This document shows positions 36,788 through 49,548 of a stretch of DNA of 64,000 nucleotides, piece after piece. Position numbers and translations under genes: made by a program. The stretch's first letter is position 1, and each line of letters starts with the position of its first letter. Source of the DNA: Cryptomeria japonica (lineage: Eukaryota > Streptophyta > Pinopsida > Cupressales > Cupressaceae). Under the pieces are notes generated by a model. It did no database searches. It saw only the letters and a program-made list of their open reading frames with translations, and was not told where the DNA came from. The stretch spans positions 114,297,783 to 114,361,782 of the forward strand of contig NC_081406.1 in assembly GCF_030272615.1 (NCBI RefSeq), given 5' to 3'.

Positions 36788-39189
36788 GTATGTACTGTAT
36801 TTTATTTGTAAATGTAAAATGTTGCATGAGTGTAATTTGTAATTATTGGATTGTTTAAATTGCTTAAGGGACAATTGCCATGTGTGTAATGTGATGTGGA
36901 ATTATTTTGTAGTGTCACTTGACACCTATGTAGTATGTTGTGTTGGCAATTTGTCATGTCACCTTTTTAAGAGTTTTATTTTTGTTAATTGTCATATCTC
37001 CTAATTATCCTTGAAGGAACCAAGAAATCTAGGTTAGAGAGCCACAAGGAAGGTGAACTCAGAGTTGACCCGTAGGTTAACTTCAGGTGGACTTTCTGAA
37101 GGTCAAATCAACTCCTAGAGTCAATTTTAGAGCTTTTCTATTAGGCCTCATGGGGTACCTATGGGTGAAGGCCAAAATTGGCCATGTGTCTTTCCCTTAG
37201 GACTTGTTTAACCACCCAAAAAAGTGGTTTTCCCAAGATGGATGAATTCCATCTATAGAAGTGCCATCCTTGGTAGGATAACCTTCTTGGAGATAGTAAT
37301 CCCTCTTCCCCATTCCATTTCCCTTCTCTAGACACCTAGGTTAGGGAGTGTGTAAGACCTAGGGAAGAACAACCCAATGGGGGATCTCTCACACTATCCA
37401 AGAGGTTGGAAGGAGTGAGAGAGGCCTTCTTAGGCTAAGAATGGAAGCTTAGTGAGCTAATCACCCACTCTCCATCCTTGGAGATTTTTGGAAAAACTTG
37501 GAAGGAAAAACCAGTTTTAGGAATAGAGGAATTTGGGGGCCAAAGAATTGCAGAAAGTAGTGTGGATTGGGCAGCTCATCTCCAACTAAATTTAGCATAC
37601 CTATTGGCAGAATAAGGTTGGTTTTTATCTCATCCTGTTTATGCTGTTCTTGTTAGTTATGTTGTTTTGTTGAAGGAAAGAAATGCTTGTAAAAAAAAAG
37701 TGTTTATGTAAATTGTTGTGGAAGAAAGATAATGTGTAGGTTTCATTTCTATATTTGTTTCTTTTTGTGTTTGTGTTCTTGTTTTTGGGAGTGTCCAAGA
37801 TCTCTTACTCTTGGGAGAGTAGGATGATCTTGGGGTGGAAGAAGCATGACAGCCTTGGGTGAGAGGCTCTCCTTAAGGAGAGTGATCTCAAGGGTGTCCT
37901 TTGTGACCCTTGCTGCATAGCCTTGTGTATGCATTTGGGGGTCATAAGGGGAGAGAAATGGCTTTGAGCCTTTGGGGGACATAAGGTGTGTGGGATAAAT
38001 TTTGTTGAGTATTTTGTGTTGCCATGAGGTGGCTTGTGTTATATTTTGGCTGCAGTCTCCCCAATGGTACTTGGTCCACTTCCACCCGTAGATTGATCAT
38101 CACAAAGTGTGGTGAAAGTGTAGCTTGGGATGGGAAAGTGTATGTGTTGTGTGTTTGCCCTATTGTTGTGTTGTAATGCTTGGTTGTAACCCATCTAGGT
38201 CTTGATTCTCCTAGCTCGGGGGTGGCTTCTGGTAAGCCTAGGCTGGGAGGTGAGCATCCCATGGTCACAGTCCTAAATTTTACTTGCAGGTGGCTTGGGA
38301 AAAAAGACTAGGAGTTGCAGATTGTTGTGTTGCAGACTTTTATTCAGATTTCTGATTTCCATTAAATGCAGAAAAGCAAGAAAGAAATGTAACCTTATGA
38401 TTTGTAGCAAAAAGAAAAAAAAAGAAGAGAAAGTGCATATGTAAATATAGGGCTTAAAATGATTCTGTTTCTGTTTAAATAAATGTAATTCTTATTTCTG
38501 TGTAAAGATTAGAGAAAGATGACTGTATGGGTTATTCACCCATTTTTATATATGGGTTATTGTAACTGTCATTCTGGAAAAACAATGTAAATTTAATTTT
38601 ATGTTTTGATGTCTATTGTGTTGTTGTAGACTTCATCTAAATCTGGTCTGTAACATGTTTATTTACTGCATTAGTAAGGAAAAGAAAAAAAAGAAATGCA
38701 GTAGGGTTATTATTTACTTGCATAGTTTAAATTTTGTAAATTTTATGACTGTTTTAAAAAAAATAGAGAGAACTAGTATTGTTTTTTATTTCTTACTATT
38801 TACTTGCACAGTTTAGATTTTTGTTATTTTATGACTATAAAAAGAAAAAAAAGAGGAGAACCAGAATTGTTTTATTTCTGTAGAAAGTTTAAATGAAAGG
38901 AAGAAGAAAATAGACCTATTCCAAATGCTGTTAGAAAACTAAAAACAGAATGTAAATGGTTAAATCTTAGATCAATATAAGGGTTTCTAACCCTATTACT
39001 TCAATATTTAGTCATATATATATTTCTATAGGTATATAAGTATATATATTGAAAATATATACCTATATATATATAAAATATATAAGTTTCCTGTAAGTGC
39101 ATCCCCTGTAACAACGAAATAAAAGACATATATTCTGAATCCTGTGCATCTCTATTACCAAACATATAAAGGAATTGCAGAATAAACTT

Positions 39190-39192
<3 letters not shown>

Positions 39193-39254
<62 letters not shown>
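39193..39254. repeat. (TA)n microsatellite
   Basis: About 60 bp of uninterrupted AT/TA. Shorter TA tracts follow at about 39354-39384, 39957-39977 and 39988-40028. Tyr-Ile open frames across them are artefacts. Confidence 0.95.
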
Positions 39255-39259
<5 letters not shown>

Positions 39260-39351
39260 CCCTGTAGAGGTCTGTAGAACAAAACCAACAAAGACATTTA
39301 TGTTATGATCTGATCATAACAATGGTTATATGTGTATATAAACATATATAT

Positions 39352-39388
<37 letters not shown>

Positions 39389-39491
39389 ATATATTCAAAA
39401 AAAAAACCACATCTTATAACATTTTTATCAAACTACGAAATATAATAAAATGTGTTTTAAAAAAAAAATGGGGAAATGGAGTCACGCGGGT

Positions 39492-39724
39492 CACTGTGTG
39501 TAACACAGTGGACGGCCACGGCCGAGCCACTGTGCTACACACAGTGGGCGGCGCTAAAGGGCACCGCACTGTGTGTAACACAGTGGGCGGTCGCGGCCGC
39601 CACTGTGCTACGCATAGTGAATGGCGCCCGCCACTGTGTGTATACATAGTGGGCGGCGGCTATGCCATCCGCCACTGTGTGTACACACAGTGGGCGGCGC
39701 GGCCGCCACTGTGTGTATACACAG
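39492..39724. repeat. GC-rich array of seven CACTGTG palindromes
   Basis: Palindromes of 19-21 bp, typically CACTGTGTGTA followed by ACACAGTG, start at 39492, 39528, 39567, 39601, 39632, 39673 and 39707, spaced 31-41 bp. Spacers are GC-rich (GGGCGGCG, GCGGCCGC type). The array sits in otherwise AT-rich DNA. Several units carry matching changes on both arms or stay perfect. No protein is supported although all frames are open in places. Confidence 0.85.
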
Positions 39725-39842
39725 CGGCGCCCGAGAAACCCTTCCTCCACCGCCTTCTCCCCACATGGAACCCTCCGCCTCCGTACCTGCGATCTCTCTC
39801 TCCCTCAAACAAAACAAGCAATAAAATATAGGGGTTTAATAA

Positions 39843-39867
39843 ACCCTAACCCATTTCGGGTTAGGGT
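39843..39867. repeat. Telomere-like inverted repeat 1
   Basis: ACCCTAACCC (39843-39852), loop ATTTC, GGGTTAGGGT (39858-39867): perfect 10-bp arms. Confidence 0.8.
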
Positions 39868-39914
39868 ATAAAAGGGTAAAAATAAAATAAGACAAGTGTT
39901 ATATATAAAAATGC

Positions 39915-39942
39915 AACCCTAACCCAATTTCGGGTTAGGGTT
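39915..39942. repeat. Telomere-like inverted repeat 2
   Basis: AACCCTAACCC (39915-39925), loop AATTTC, GGGTTAGGGTT (39932-39942): perfect 11-bp arms, about 70 bp after the first copy. Confidence 0.8.
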
Positions 39943-39988
39943 AGCATTATAAGAATTATATATATATATATATATAAATGAATATATT

Positions 39989-40023
<35 letters not shown>

Positions 40024-43000
40024 ATATAAGAGATTTAGATTGGAGCATTATAATTGATTTTTAATTTATAATGAGGGTTAGTAATTAAGAATATATATAT
40101 ATGATTTTATATATATATATATATAAGGAACTTAAGTTGGGATTCTAGACCTTGATTTTTAATATATATATATTTGGGGTCAATTCAATAATGGAATTTT
40201 TATATGCCCATTTAGATTGGAATTTTAAACTTGATTTTTAATACATGTAATGGGGTTATTGTAATGATAGAATCATTATATGTCCATTTACTCTTTAGGA
40301 GATTTAAAATTTTAAAATAGTAAAATTTTAAAGGGATTTAAAAACAAAGGGGTTATTATGGTTGGATACACCATACATTAAATCGATTAATTTAGTTAAT
40401 TAATCAATAGTTTTCCCTCAATATATTTGGACTTTAGGAAAAATTTAAAAGGAGGAAATTGTAGATTTTTGAACCTTAGGCCTTGAGACCGATATTTGGT
40501 CGGATCGAAATTAAATCATCAAAATTAAGGGGTTAGAAAAAAAATTAGAATTGGCCTTAGCTTATTGTCGGTTTTAGTGGACAAACGACATTGTAGTAAT
40601 TTGAACCCTCATCAGTTGGATGTATATAATAATTTTGCATGTGCATCAATTAATTAATAGCATTATCCTTATATGGATGGGGAACGATATAATACCTTAA
40701 GATAACCAATTATCCCTTGATTTAATTAGCGACAACTTGTCTTAGGTAATTGAGCTAGCTAACTAATCCGCAATGCAAATTAATCTCCACCAATCAAGTC
40801 ACTCGCTCGAGTTGGTTATTTAACTTAACCTTAGTAAGTAAGTTTATTTACATCCTAGATAAGACAAAACTTTAAATACAGTTGTTATGTATTCGGATTT
40901 ATAGCAAGTTCATGATGTCAAAAAAAAATTTGTTGTTCCATTTTTGTGCCCTAAAGTTTGGGCACGACATGTCATCACATTCCATCCACATAACATAATA
41001 ACATAATAACATAAGGAACTAGCCTGATGGACATGTGGAGCCATCTCAACCTACGAGAGACTAAGGGAGATTAGCTTACCATCTTCATGGCCTTCTCATG
41101 CTTATCCTAAAACATCCTCCCTAGGAGTAAGTCATGAGGCACAAATCAATTTATCATCTTATTAATTAATCTAACTGCCCAACCCATCAATTATTATGTT
41201 ATCACTTATTTACAAATCACGAAAAACTCCAATGAGCCCTGGTGGTCTAAAATTCATGCATCCTTACAAGGAACCTCATGCAAGCCTATCTCTCATGACC
41301 CCAGTCATCACAAGGAAGCCCACTCCACCTAAAATGGCCCAACAATAAATCACACGAGGCTCTACCAACATAATTACATGAGAATAATACTCCATGCAAC
41401 CAACAACTTCCACACACACTCTTACAACATAATCAAGGCTACAACAAAATCAATATAAAAAAATGAGCCTCTTGGCTAGCAATAAGGAAAGGCATGTGAA
41501 GCCATCAAATGCTTCCATCAAATAAAAGATAACATCACAACAAGGCCTAGTCACTTGTTGGTCCAAAATAACATAATAATGATCTCAAGCATCCATGGCC
41601 TATCCACATGGAAGAGAGTCTAAAATATTCACAATGCATAGAGAAACAAATATACTCAAAACCATCAAAATGCATCAAAACTGATCAAACCCAAAATTGG
41701 GAAAAAATAACAGACCTCAAATAAAGCCTTTGGTACAAAAATCAATTCAGGAAAATACCTCAAAAATGATCAAAATTGGAAAAACACAAAACACAGACAG
41801 GTTAGCTCTTTTACCCCGTAGGACAATGCTTCTGCCAAAAAGGACAATGCTTATGTCAAGAGGAACAACGCTTATGTTGCGTAGAGCAGCACAAATGGAA
41901 GACAGAACAACACTTTTGCACATTAAGACAATGCTTTTGCAGAAAAAACACTTTTGCACAAGACTTACAGAAAACTTAGAAAAAATTCGGGTAAAATAAT
42001 AAAATCCAAACTTTACAAAAGGCTCAAAAAACATATAAAAAGAGACACCCAGAAACAAGGAATACATAGGTATAAACACACCAAAATATCTCAAACCATA
42101 AACCAATATCTTCATGGCATAAAACAAATACAACCACTACAAAACTCATAGAGAATCCAATGAAGACAATCCCAACACAATCACAACTAAAGGAATCACA
42201 AAGGGAAAACCAGTCTATTCTCATCCAAATAAGGATTAATCAACCAAAGATCTTCACAACAATTTTCACAAAGTTGTGAAATGCCATACATAGGAAAAAC
42301 CTAAATATATATATTTCTTCTAGCAACTATATAAAAACTCTCATAAGATAAAGTTTCCCTCCCAAATATTAACCTTCAACAATAATCAAACTATAGAGTA
42401 AAGTAATATTTCAACCTAGACCCAAAACAATGCATACACAAAGAAGCCATTGAAAGCCAAAATGCAAAGTGAAGAACCCCAACATGCAACTTGAATTAAT
42501 GGATTGAAGTTGAAGAAGAGCTCCCACAAGCCAAACCAAATCCAATCCAAGCTCCTGCCAAAACCAAGGGAGAAGAAATCCAAAACCAAGAAGAAAAATT
42601 CCTGGAGAAATTTCCAGAGAAGAGCCAACCAAACTGAAAAACCTCATGGGAATGAAAATAAAAATCAACAATAATCCAAAACCCTAGCCTCAATCTCGGC
42701 CAATCAAAATATTCCATTTTCAAGTATATTTTACCAACCCACCATATAATATAATTTATTCACCCATTTTGAATTTAACCAATGAGAGTAAATGGTAGGT
42801 AAAGTAAATAAAATATACTTATCCAGCTAAGTGTGAATGTTTTATTTTTTTTATTTAATTTAATTTGTTCATACACCCCACTTAGGAATAAAAGTCAAAC
42901 TATTACATAAACATAAGCTCTAAATAAATAATTTAAATGCAGATTAAAATCAAATATCCCAAAAGATAATAAAATAAATTAATGAACCAAATAAATATAA

Positions 43001-43988
43001 TATATCAAATAAATATCAAACCATAGAAGGTCAAATAAATAATTAAATAATCAAATACCATTAAAGATTAAATCACAAATGTGAAATAAATATTAAACAT
43101 CAATAAAGCTTATCAAATATTAAATAATCGTAAAATCAATGAACGTTAATTATCAAATAAATATAAATATCAAATAATTAAATATTCAAAACTTATAAAT
43201 TAAATACATTAAAAAAAACATTACCAAATATAAAACTACACATCAAGAGCCACATAATTACTCTAACATAAACAAGTATATCAACAGACATAAACTGACT
43301 CACAACACCAAAAGACCAAGCTTACTAACTGACATGGCGAATTATGCCAAGATGCTAACTACACATGGTGAACAACATAGACCTAGAGTATGTGAGGGGA
43401 ACTCATTCCATCTCTGAACCACATAAGCCATTGGAACTAAAGACACACTCAGACCTATGAAACTAGGTGGAGTCAATGCCTGGTACCTGCAAAATCCTGC
43501 AACCACAAAATGACAATACCACATATACATATACACATATAGACAAGAAAGTGATAGAGAATCACGATGACACATCCGCTCACAATGAGTGACATGGAAT
43601 CATCTCTATTACGAAGATAGTCAAACAATAGTCAAATACATCTCATAAACATCTCATCATATGCAATCATGAAGTAGGGTTAGCATAATCATAATCATCA
43701 TCAAAACTATGATAAATCTAATCTATCAATAATCCATCACATAGTGAGCATATAAAATCCATCGAGTACATATATCATCAAATCACATGATCAATCATGA
43801 TAGTAACAACATCCATATAGATAATCAAAATAACATATGTCCAATAGTGTCTAACATCAATCATAAGTCACTGAAGCACATGAGTAATCATCATCCAAAT
43901 CATCAAAATATAGTCTAGATAAGTCTATCAAGCATAATATAAAAATCAACTCTTGTCAAAATAAGTCAAATCAAGGGTGGACACTACA

Positions 43989-44392
43989 TAACCATCCAGT
44001 TGTAGTTAGTGTGACTCCTATTTTGTGATTGAGCAGTGAACTCTAGGCAGTTGGCCTTTCTGCATGTGCAAACCCCATTTGTATACACATACTATCTGCA
44101 GTAGTATCATCTAATTATGGGTAAGTTTTTCCATCATGGTTTTTCCCTTACCGAGTTTCCACGTATAAATATTTGTGTCATGTGTTGTGTATGTTGTTTC
44201 TCTTTTTGTTTCATGCATTAAGTTGTATCGGTACTTCTATAACAATTAATTTGTTTTACCGGCATTTAACTTTGGTTTACCGGCATTAAGTTTAAGTTGG
44301 AATAATATACATTTGGGTTATAATTTATTAACAATTGGTTACCAACTAATTCACTTCCCCCCCCTCTCATTTGTCTGTCCTAGTTTCTAACA
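43989..44392 (+). repeat. Plus-strand copia LTR end L
   Basis: This is the reverse orientation of the A/C/I type LTR: the block TGGTTTTTCCCTTACCGAGT and the C-rich tract near 44360 precede the end TTTCTAACA at 44392. No primer-binding site follows; decayed D coding sequence follows instead, so it is a 3' or solo LTR end. G1 cuts its left side at 43988. The U5 stem is degraded. Confidence 0.75.
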
Positions 44393-45916
44393 ACACAAAG
44401 CATTCACTAATTTGTCCAACTACGGAAAACCTCTTATTGATTTGGACTTATTGAATTTTTCAATGTTATCAAAAGTTACATGATAGAATCTTTGATGTCG
44501 AAGCCAACTATCTTCTGCTTTTGCAATTAAACAAATGTTGACTTTAGAACTTAAATGAAACAAGTTACCTCTGGTCTATTTGTTGGTTGCAATCAGTTCA
44601 CCTTTGCTTCCATAAATCTTTCAGACCCCATTCTTGAATTCTAATGGGTAACCTTTGTCATTGAGTTGAACAACACTCAAAATATTGTGTTTTTGTCCTT
44701 CAACCCAGTAGACATTGTCTACACTTCTTTTTCCATTCAAAGAGATGGATCCTTTTCCTTTCACCATGCAGGGTGAGTCATTCCCAAATCTCACAACACC
44801 TCCATTAAACTCTCTCAAAGTAAGAAACTTACTCCGGTCATCGATCATGTGGTGTGAACAACCACTGTCTATAATCCAATCATCATAACTATCCATACGA
44901 GAGACTAATGCCTTATGATCTGATGTCTATTCTTTAATAGAAACAAAGACAATGTCCTCATTAGCATCTTCTTCAGATTCCTCATCTATAAATCCTCCAT
45001 CAACTACAAAGAGACAATCCCTTTTACCTTTGTCTTTATACATCTTATACTTCTCACGTTTCTAGTCATTATCTCTATTAGGACAATTAGCTACAATATG
45101 TCCAACCTGGTTACATTCAAAACACTTCAAAGGTAATTTACCTCTGTACTTACCGGTACCTTTGGGTAACCACTTGGCCAACAATGCTTCAAGCTCAATT
45201 AGACTATCTTCATCATCAACATCTCTGCTAGATCTAGACTCAAGACCGTAGCTGACTTCTCTAGTTTTCCTTACTAGTGGGTTTGAAACTAAGGCTTTAA
45301 ATGCAGATTTTGATCTCTGAATATTTCCATGAAAACTATTTAATTCAAATGTAGTTAATATACCAATGATGGAGTCAAGAGTTACCTTTGATTCATCAAT
45401 GGACGTGAGTTCCTGAATGGCGACAACTTGGATAGTGTAGACCGGTAGAAGGGTTCACAACACCTTGCTAGCCACTATGGTATCCTCCATTGTACCTACA
45501 ACACTTTTGATCTCTCTGACTATCTCCTTGATCCTCTAACCATACTATAAAATGTTTTCTCCTTCAACCATTTGCATATCATCAAATTTACCTCTCAGAC
45601 TCTCTTCTTTGGCAATCTTAACATGCTCATCACCGCTATAGATATCTTCTAGTTTCTTTGAAACTTCATATGTAGTCTCCAATCCATGAAGATCAACATA
45701 TTTTGAATTGAACAAGGAACTGATAATGGCCTCCAATGCTTGATTTTTCTCTTGTTGCTCCTTTTGATAATCTGACAAAATCCCACTAGGAAAGTTATAT
45801 TTAGTAACAACATGTTCTCAATATTGACTTCCTAAGCTCTTGATATAGATCTTCATCCTATCACTCTAGATTTTATAGTTTTCCCTATTGAATTTTAGAC
45901 CTTCTTTCTTCATCAT
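44393..45916 (-). pseudogene. Copia D gag-protease and GAG-pre-integrase
   Basis: From MMKKEGLKFNRENY at 45916: gag with SGDEHVKIAKEESLRGKF near 45610, zinc knuckle near 45110 (CFECNQVGHIVANC, all ligands kept), protease at 44890 (DWIIDSGCSHHM), then the GAG-pre-integrase block SWLRHQRFYHVTFDN near 44500. Reading stops at KLVNALC where LTR L is inserted. Several stops (Trp and Gln positions) break the frame. Confidence 0.85.
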
Positions 45917-45986
45917 GTTCTCCTAGATCTTTTCCTCAAGCTATTGAGCTTAAACACAAGAGGACCTGAAATTATTTGATACCAAT

Positions 45987-47360
45987 TGATAATATGATGA
46001 AACAATAAGGATCTAGTCAACTACTGAGAGCGGGGGTGAATCAGTAGATAGAAAACAAATTAAACTTTCACCAAAATTAGTCCCAACTTAGAAACAACTT
46101 GCTAATCTAAACTGGTTTAGACACTATATCCAAAACTACAATTGTATTGTCAAACTTTACCGGTTGACCAAAACATCAATGATACAATGTAACAGATTTG
46201 AAACTCACATACCATTTAACGAGAACATTAAATCACTTTACTAACATTAGTAATAGCTTATTTCAGATCACTTTTGGTCATCTAAACATATCTAAGTGGC
46301 TTTACCAATTAATCATATCAACCATATCAAAACACATCCACAAAATCATTCACCACTTCACACAATAATTTTTCATGTGGAAACCCAAATGGGAAAAAAC
46401 ACATTGGCGATGAATACCCACAAGTATTTTGAACTCTTTTGAAGTTCGCCCTATTAGGAGACAAGCCTTGTTAGAAGCTTACAAAATAATGTCTTGTTAA
46501 AAACATATCCGGTTAGGGACCACCCGATTAAGGGATTGACTATAATACCCTGTTAAAGGCAATACCCTGTTAGGAGTAACCTTGGTAGAGGATTTCAAAT
46601 CCAAGCTAATGGATCACCTAGTTAGAGGATTTAGATAACACCAAGCCTATTAAAGCTTACCCAATTAAGGGATTTAACTGTTGTAATGGTTAGAGAACAA
46701 CATGGTTTTTGTTGATCTAGTAATAGCACTATCTTGCTTAGTCAAATCCTTTTCTGCTCCTATCTACCTTCAAAACATTTTGCAGACACTCCTTCTGGTC
46801 TAACAACAATCACACTACCACACTTAACCAATTTACCAACACAATTACAAACAATTCATCAACCTTAAAAGCAGATACAATAGGTTGATAATACATCACA
46901 AAACCTACAAATATCATAGAGATTACAAACATATCGGTTTAATCATAACCATTGGAATACATAGAAATCAACTACACATTATTCTAGATAACTTCAACCA
47001 CTCTCGGATCACTACACATTGAATCCTGTAGCTCATCATGCAGTTTCCACTTCATGCTATGCATTTTCTCATTCCCAAGATAAACACTTATCTTTACATG
47101 CCAAAATCACTTTGAAACTCATCATGTGCATCATGCTTACATGACATCTTCATCTCCGATCACCATTCGATCATAGATCATCATAATAGATTCACCAAGA
47201 TCTATCGGTTAGGGTTATCGGTTGATCACTCTACTTGAAATACTAATACCGGTTGCATTACTGCATCACTACTGGTTGCAATACAACTTCATTACCAGTT
47301 ACTATTGGCATCAATGACAACACTATACTTTATTAATGCAATCTTCATGCCATGCCAACA
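45987..47360 (-). repeat. 5' LTR of copia D
   Basis: TGATAATATG to CATGCCAACA (1,374 bp), with TGATACCAATTG primer-site remains just left. The layout (GTGGAAACCCAA near 46379, runs of GTTAGAGGATTT-like motifs) resembles the B LTR, so D and B are related families. Confidence 0.8.
46021..46047 (-). other. U5-end hairpin of copia D
   Basis: CTACTGA (46021-46027) pairs perfectly with TCAGTAG (46041-46047) around GAGCGGGGGTGAA. Confidence 0.75.
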
Positions 47361-49485
47361 CCTATTTCCAAATGCCTTGTAGTAACTCACATTGGGTGAG
47401 TATCCACACCATAATTCATAGGGAATCTTATTTATCCCCTTCTTCACCTATATCTGGTTCAAGGTATACATAGCAATACTCATTGCTTCTATCCAGAAGA
47501 CATGTGGAATATCCTTCTGAATCATTAGTCCTTGCACAATAAATTAGTGTTTTGTTTCTTCTTTCAGCAACCCCATCCTGCTGAGGTGTTCTGGGTGCAG
47601 ACATCTGTCTCATAATCCCCTCATCTTCATAGTAATTTATGAACTCTTGAGAGTTCAAATCTCCTCCTCTATCTGATCTCAAACATTTTAGACTCATGTC
47701 GATTCCTCTCTCCACTCAAGCCTTGAAGACCTTAAACATGTGAAAGGCTTCAAATTTTTCTTTCAAGAATATAGCACACATCATTCTTTAGAAATCATCT
47801 ACAAACAACATGAAGTACTAGTCCCCATAATAAATCTTATTCCTCAAAGGACCACACAAATCTGTATGGACTAAGTCAAACACATTCTCAGATGAATAAG
47901 ATTTGCTACTGAAACTAGATCTGGTCAACTTTCCTAGTTGACATTCTTTGCACATAGCATTCTCAAGTTTCATAATGTTAGGCATACCTCTGATAGACTT
48001 CATTTTACTAACCTTTGTTATGCTATCAAAATTAACATGACACAATCTTTTGTGCCACAACCATCTATCTTCTACCTTTTCCATTAGGAAACTTCCTATA
48101 GTGGTCTCCAGGTAGAACATATTACCTCTAGTTTGTTTACCGGTAGCAATCAGACCTCTTGATTTATCACTTATTTTGAATATTCCTTCATTAAACTCCA
48201 ACCGGTAACCCTTATTGTTAATTTTTTTAACACTTAATAGACTATACTTTAGCCCTTCTATCCAATAAACATCTTCACAATTGGTTTTATCATTTAGGGA
48301 AATAGATCCCTTACCTTTTACCGCACTTGGAGCATCATTGCCGAATCTCACCAGTCCTCCATTACAGTCCTCCATGTTGAGGAAAATGTTCCTATCATGA
48401 GTCATGTGGTGAGTACAACCACTATCAATTACCCAATCTCCACACCAATTTGAACTAGAAATCAGGGTCATATCACTTTCCTTTGTGTTATCTTCCTTTA
48501 CCACTACAAATACAATCCCTTCTCCATCAGATCCTTCTGATTCTTCATCAGTAACTCCTTTTGCAAGATAGCACTCCTTCATGCTCTTCTCTTTGTATCT
48601 TCTAAAGTTATCCTTCCTATCATTTTTAGGACATATGGATGCAATATGACCTATTTTATTGCATGAGAAACACTTCAAGGGTAGTTTACCTCTATACTTT
48701 CCTTTTCCTCTTGGTAGCCTTCTTGCTATTAGAGCTTCAAGCTCATCTTATTTCTGTTCTTCAAATAACAAGTTGTCATGTTCTTGAGAATGACCAGTTC
48801 TTGCAGTAGAAATACTTCTGGTTTCTTTTCTTCTCATTGGTGGTGCAAGTGTCATGGAAGATTTGAAGGCAGCATCAATCTTTGGCATACTGTTATCATA
48901 GTTGCTTAGTTCAAAAGAAGTCAACTTACCAATCAAGGAGTCAAGTGTAACATTAACTGGTCCCAAAGATCTTAAAACCTGAATTGTAGAAACCCTTATG
49001 GCATATTGTGGTAGTAAGGTTCTCAAGATTTTGCTAACCACATCCTCTTCCTCAATTTTTCCTCCAGTAGTTTTGATGAAATTTACCACATCCTTTATTA
49101 TTTTTTTGTACTGTTCTATATTCTCTCCTTCTTGCATCCTCATCTCATCAAATTTTCCTCTCAAACTGTCCACCTTAGGCTTTTGTACATGAGGATCTCC
49201 TCCATAAATAGTCTTCATCTTATTCCACATCTCATAGGTTGTTTTCAGATCTTGAATCTCAACATACTCGTTATCAGATAGAGTTCTAGCAATCACCTCC
49301 ATAGTTGTGATGTTATCTTGTTTCTCTTTGATCTGATCTATAGTGAGAACCCCTGTAGGCTCATTGTACTCTATTCTTACATGATTACAATATTGATCTC
49401 CTAGTGTTCTTAGGTAGATCTTCATTCTACCACACCATAATGTGTAGTTCTCCTTAGAGAACTTGGGGCCTTCCTTTCATATCAT
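47361..49485 (-). pseudogene. Copia E gag, protease, integrase core
   Basis: Starts near 49485, with a stop at codon 3 before KEGPKFSKENYTLW. Gag runs to 48748; zinc knuckle near 48670 (CFSCNKIGHIASIC, intact); protease near 48420 (DWVIDSGCTHHM); GAG-pre-integrase near 48060 (RWLWHKRLCHVNFDS). The integrase keeps its catalytic signature: HTDLCGP near 47855, LRSDRGGDLNSQEF near 47690 and PQQDGVAERRN near 47580. The frame is long and relatively well kept (286 codons open at 48678-47818). Confidence 0.9.
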
Positions 49486-49548
49486 CTTGGATCTTTCCTT
49501 AAGCTATTAATCTCTTTTGAATATAGAGACTAGGGCTCTGATACCAAT

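Larger units (their letters stand above)
36254..40969. mobile_element. Solo LTR S, 4.7 kb, probable chromovirus LTR
   Basis: 4,716 bp, starting TGTAAGGCCC and ending GGGCACGACA, with perfect TGTCA duplications. TG...CA ends and 5-bp duplications are LTR-element traits. I see no internal second LTR, primer-binding site, purine tract or retroviral protein, so a solo LTR is the best reading; a large non-autonomous element is the alternative. Its last bases form GTGCCC/GGGCAC around TAAAGTTT. Inside are a hairpin at 36758-36787, open frames with no recognisable protein, (TA)n tracts, a GC-rich palindrome array and telomere-like inverted repeats. Strand cannot be set. Confidence 0.75.
7787..43988 (-). 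mobile_element. Ty3/gypsy chromovirus G1, heavily interrupted
   Basis: A minus-strand element joined from pieces: 3' LTR part 7787-11216, integrase end with chromodomain 11239-11621, pol 17343-20290, gag 20292-20887 and 34351-34962, and 5' LTR 35178-43988. The two LTR copies match over about 3.4 kb and end in the same GGACACTACA. The chromodomain and the long LTR (about 4.1 kb once S is removed) fit a Tekay/Del-like chromovirus. H, A, B (holding C) and S are later insertions. The left remainder of the 3' LTR lies beyond H, off the window. Confidence 0.85.
35178..43988 (-). repeat. 5' LTR of G1, split by solo LTR S
   Basis: TGTAATGCCTGTC to GGACACTACA. Without the 4.7-kb insertion and one duplication copy it is about 4.1 kb. 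Bases 35936-36253 and 40975-43988 align to the 3' LTR at 7787-11216; 35178-35935 has no partner in the window because H cut the other copy. AT-rich, no gene. Confidence 0.85.
44393..47360 (-). mobile_element. Ty1/copia element D, 5' part
   Basis: 5' LTR, gag, protease and GAG-pre-integrase are visible; the rest lies left of the window beyond L and G1. D is inserted in the integrase of E. Confidence 0.85.

Noticed and set aside
37749-38268. Minus-strand frames in S as genes
   Set aside because: No recognisable domain, and they lie in a solo LTR without signs of selection.
39001-39297. Tyr-Ile repeat protein frame
   Set aside because: Pure translation of a (TA)n microsatellite.
39492-39724. 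Reading the palindrome array as CRISPR
   Set aside because: Spacers are short, similar and GC-rich, repeats vary, there are no cas genes, and the DNA is a plant LTR.
39414-39871. Overlapping frames on both strands in the GC-rich array
   Set aside because: All frames stay open because the repeat is GC-rich and palindromic; no single frame looks like a protein.
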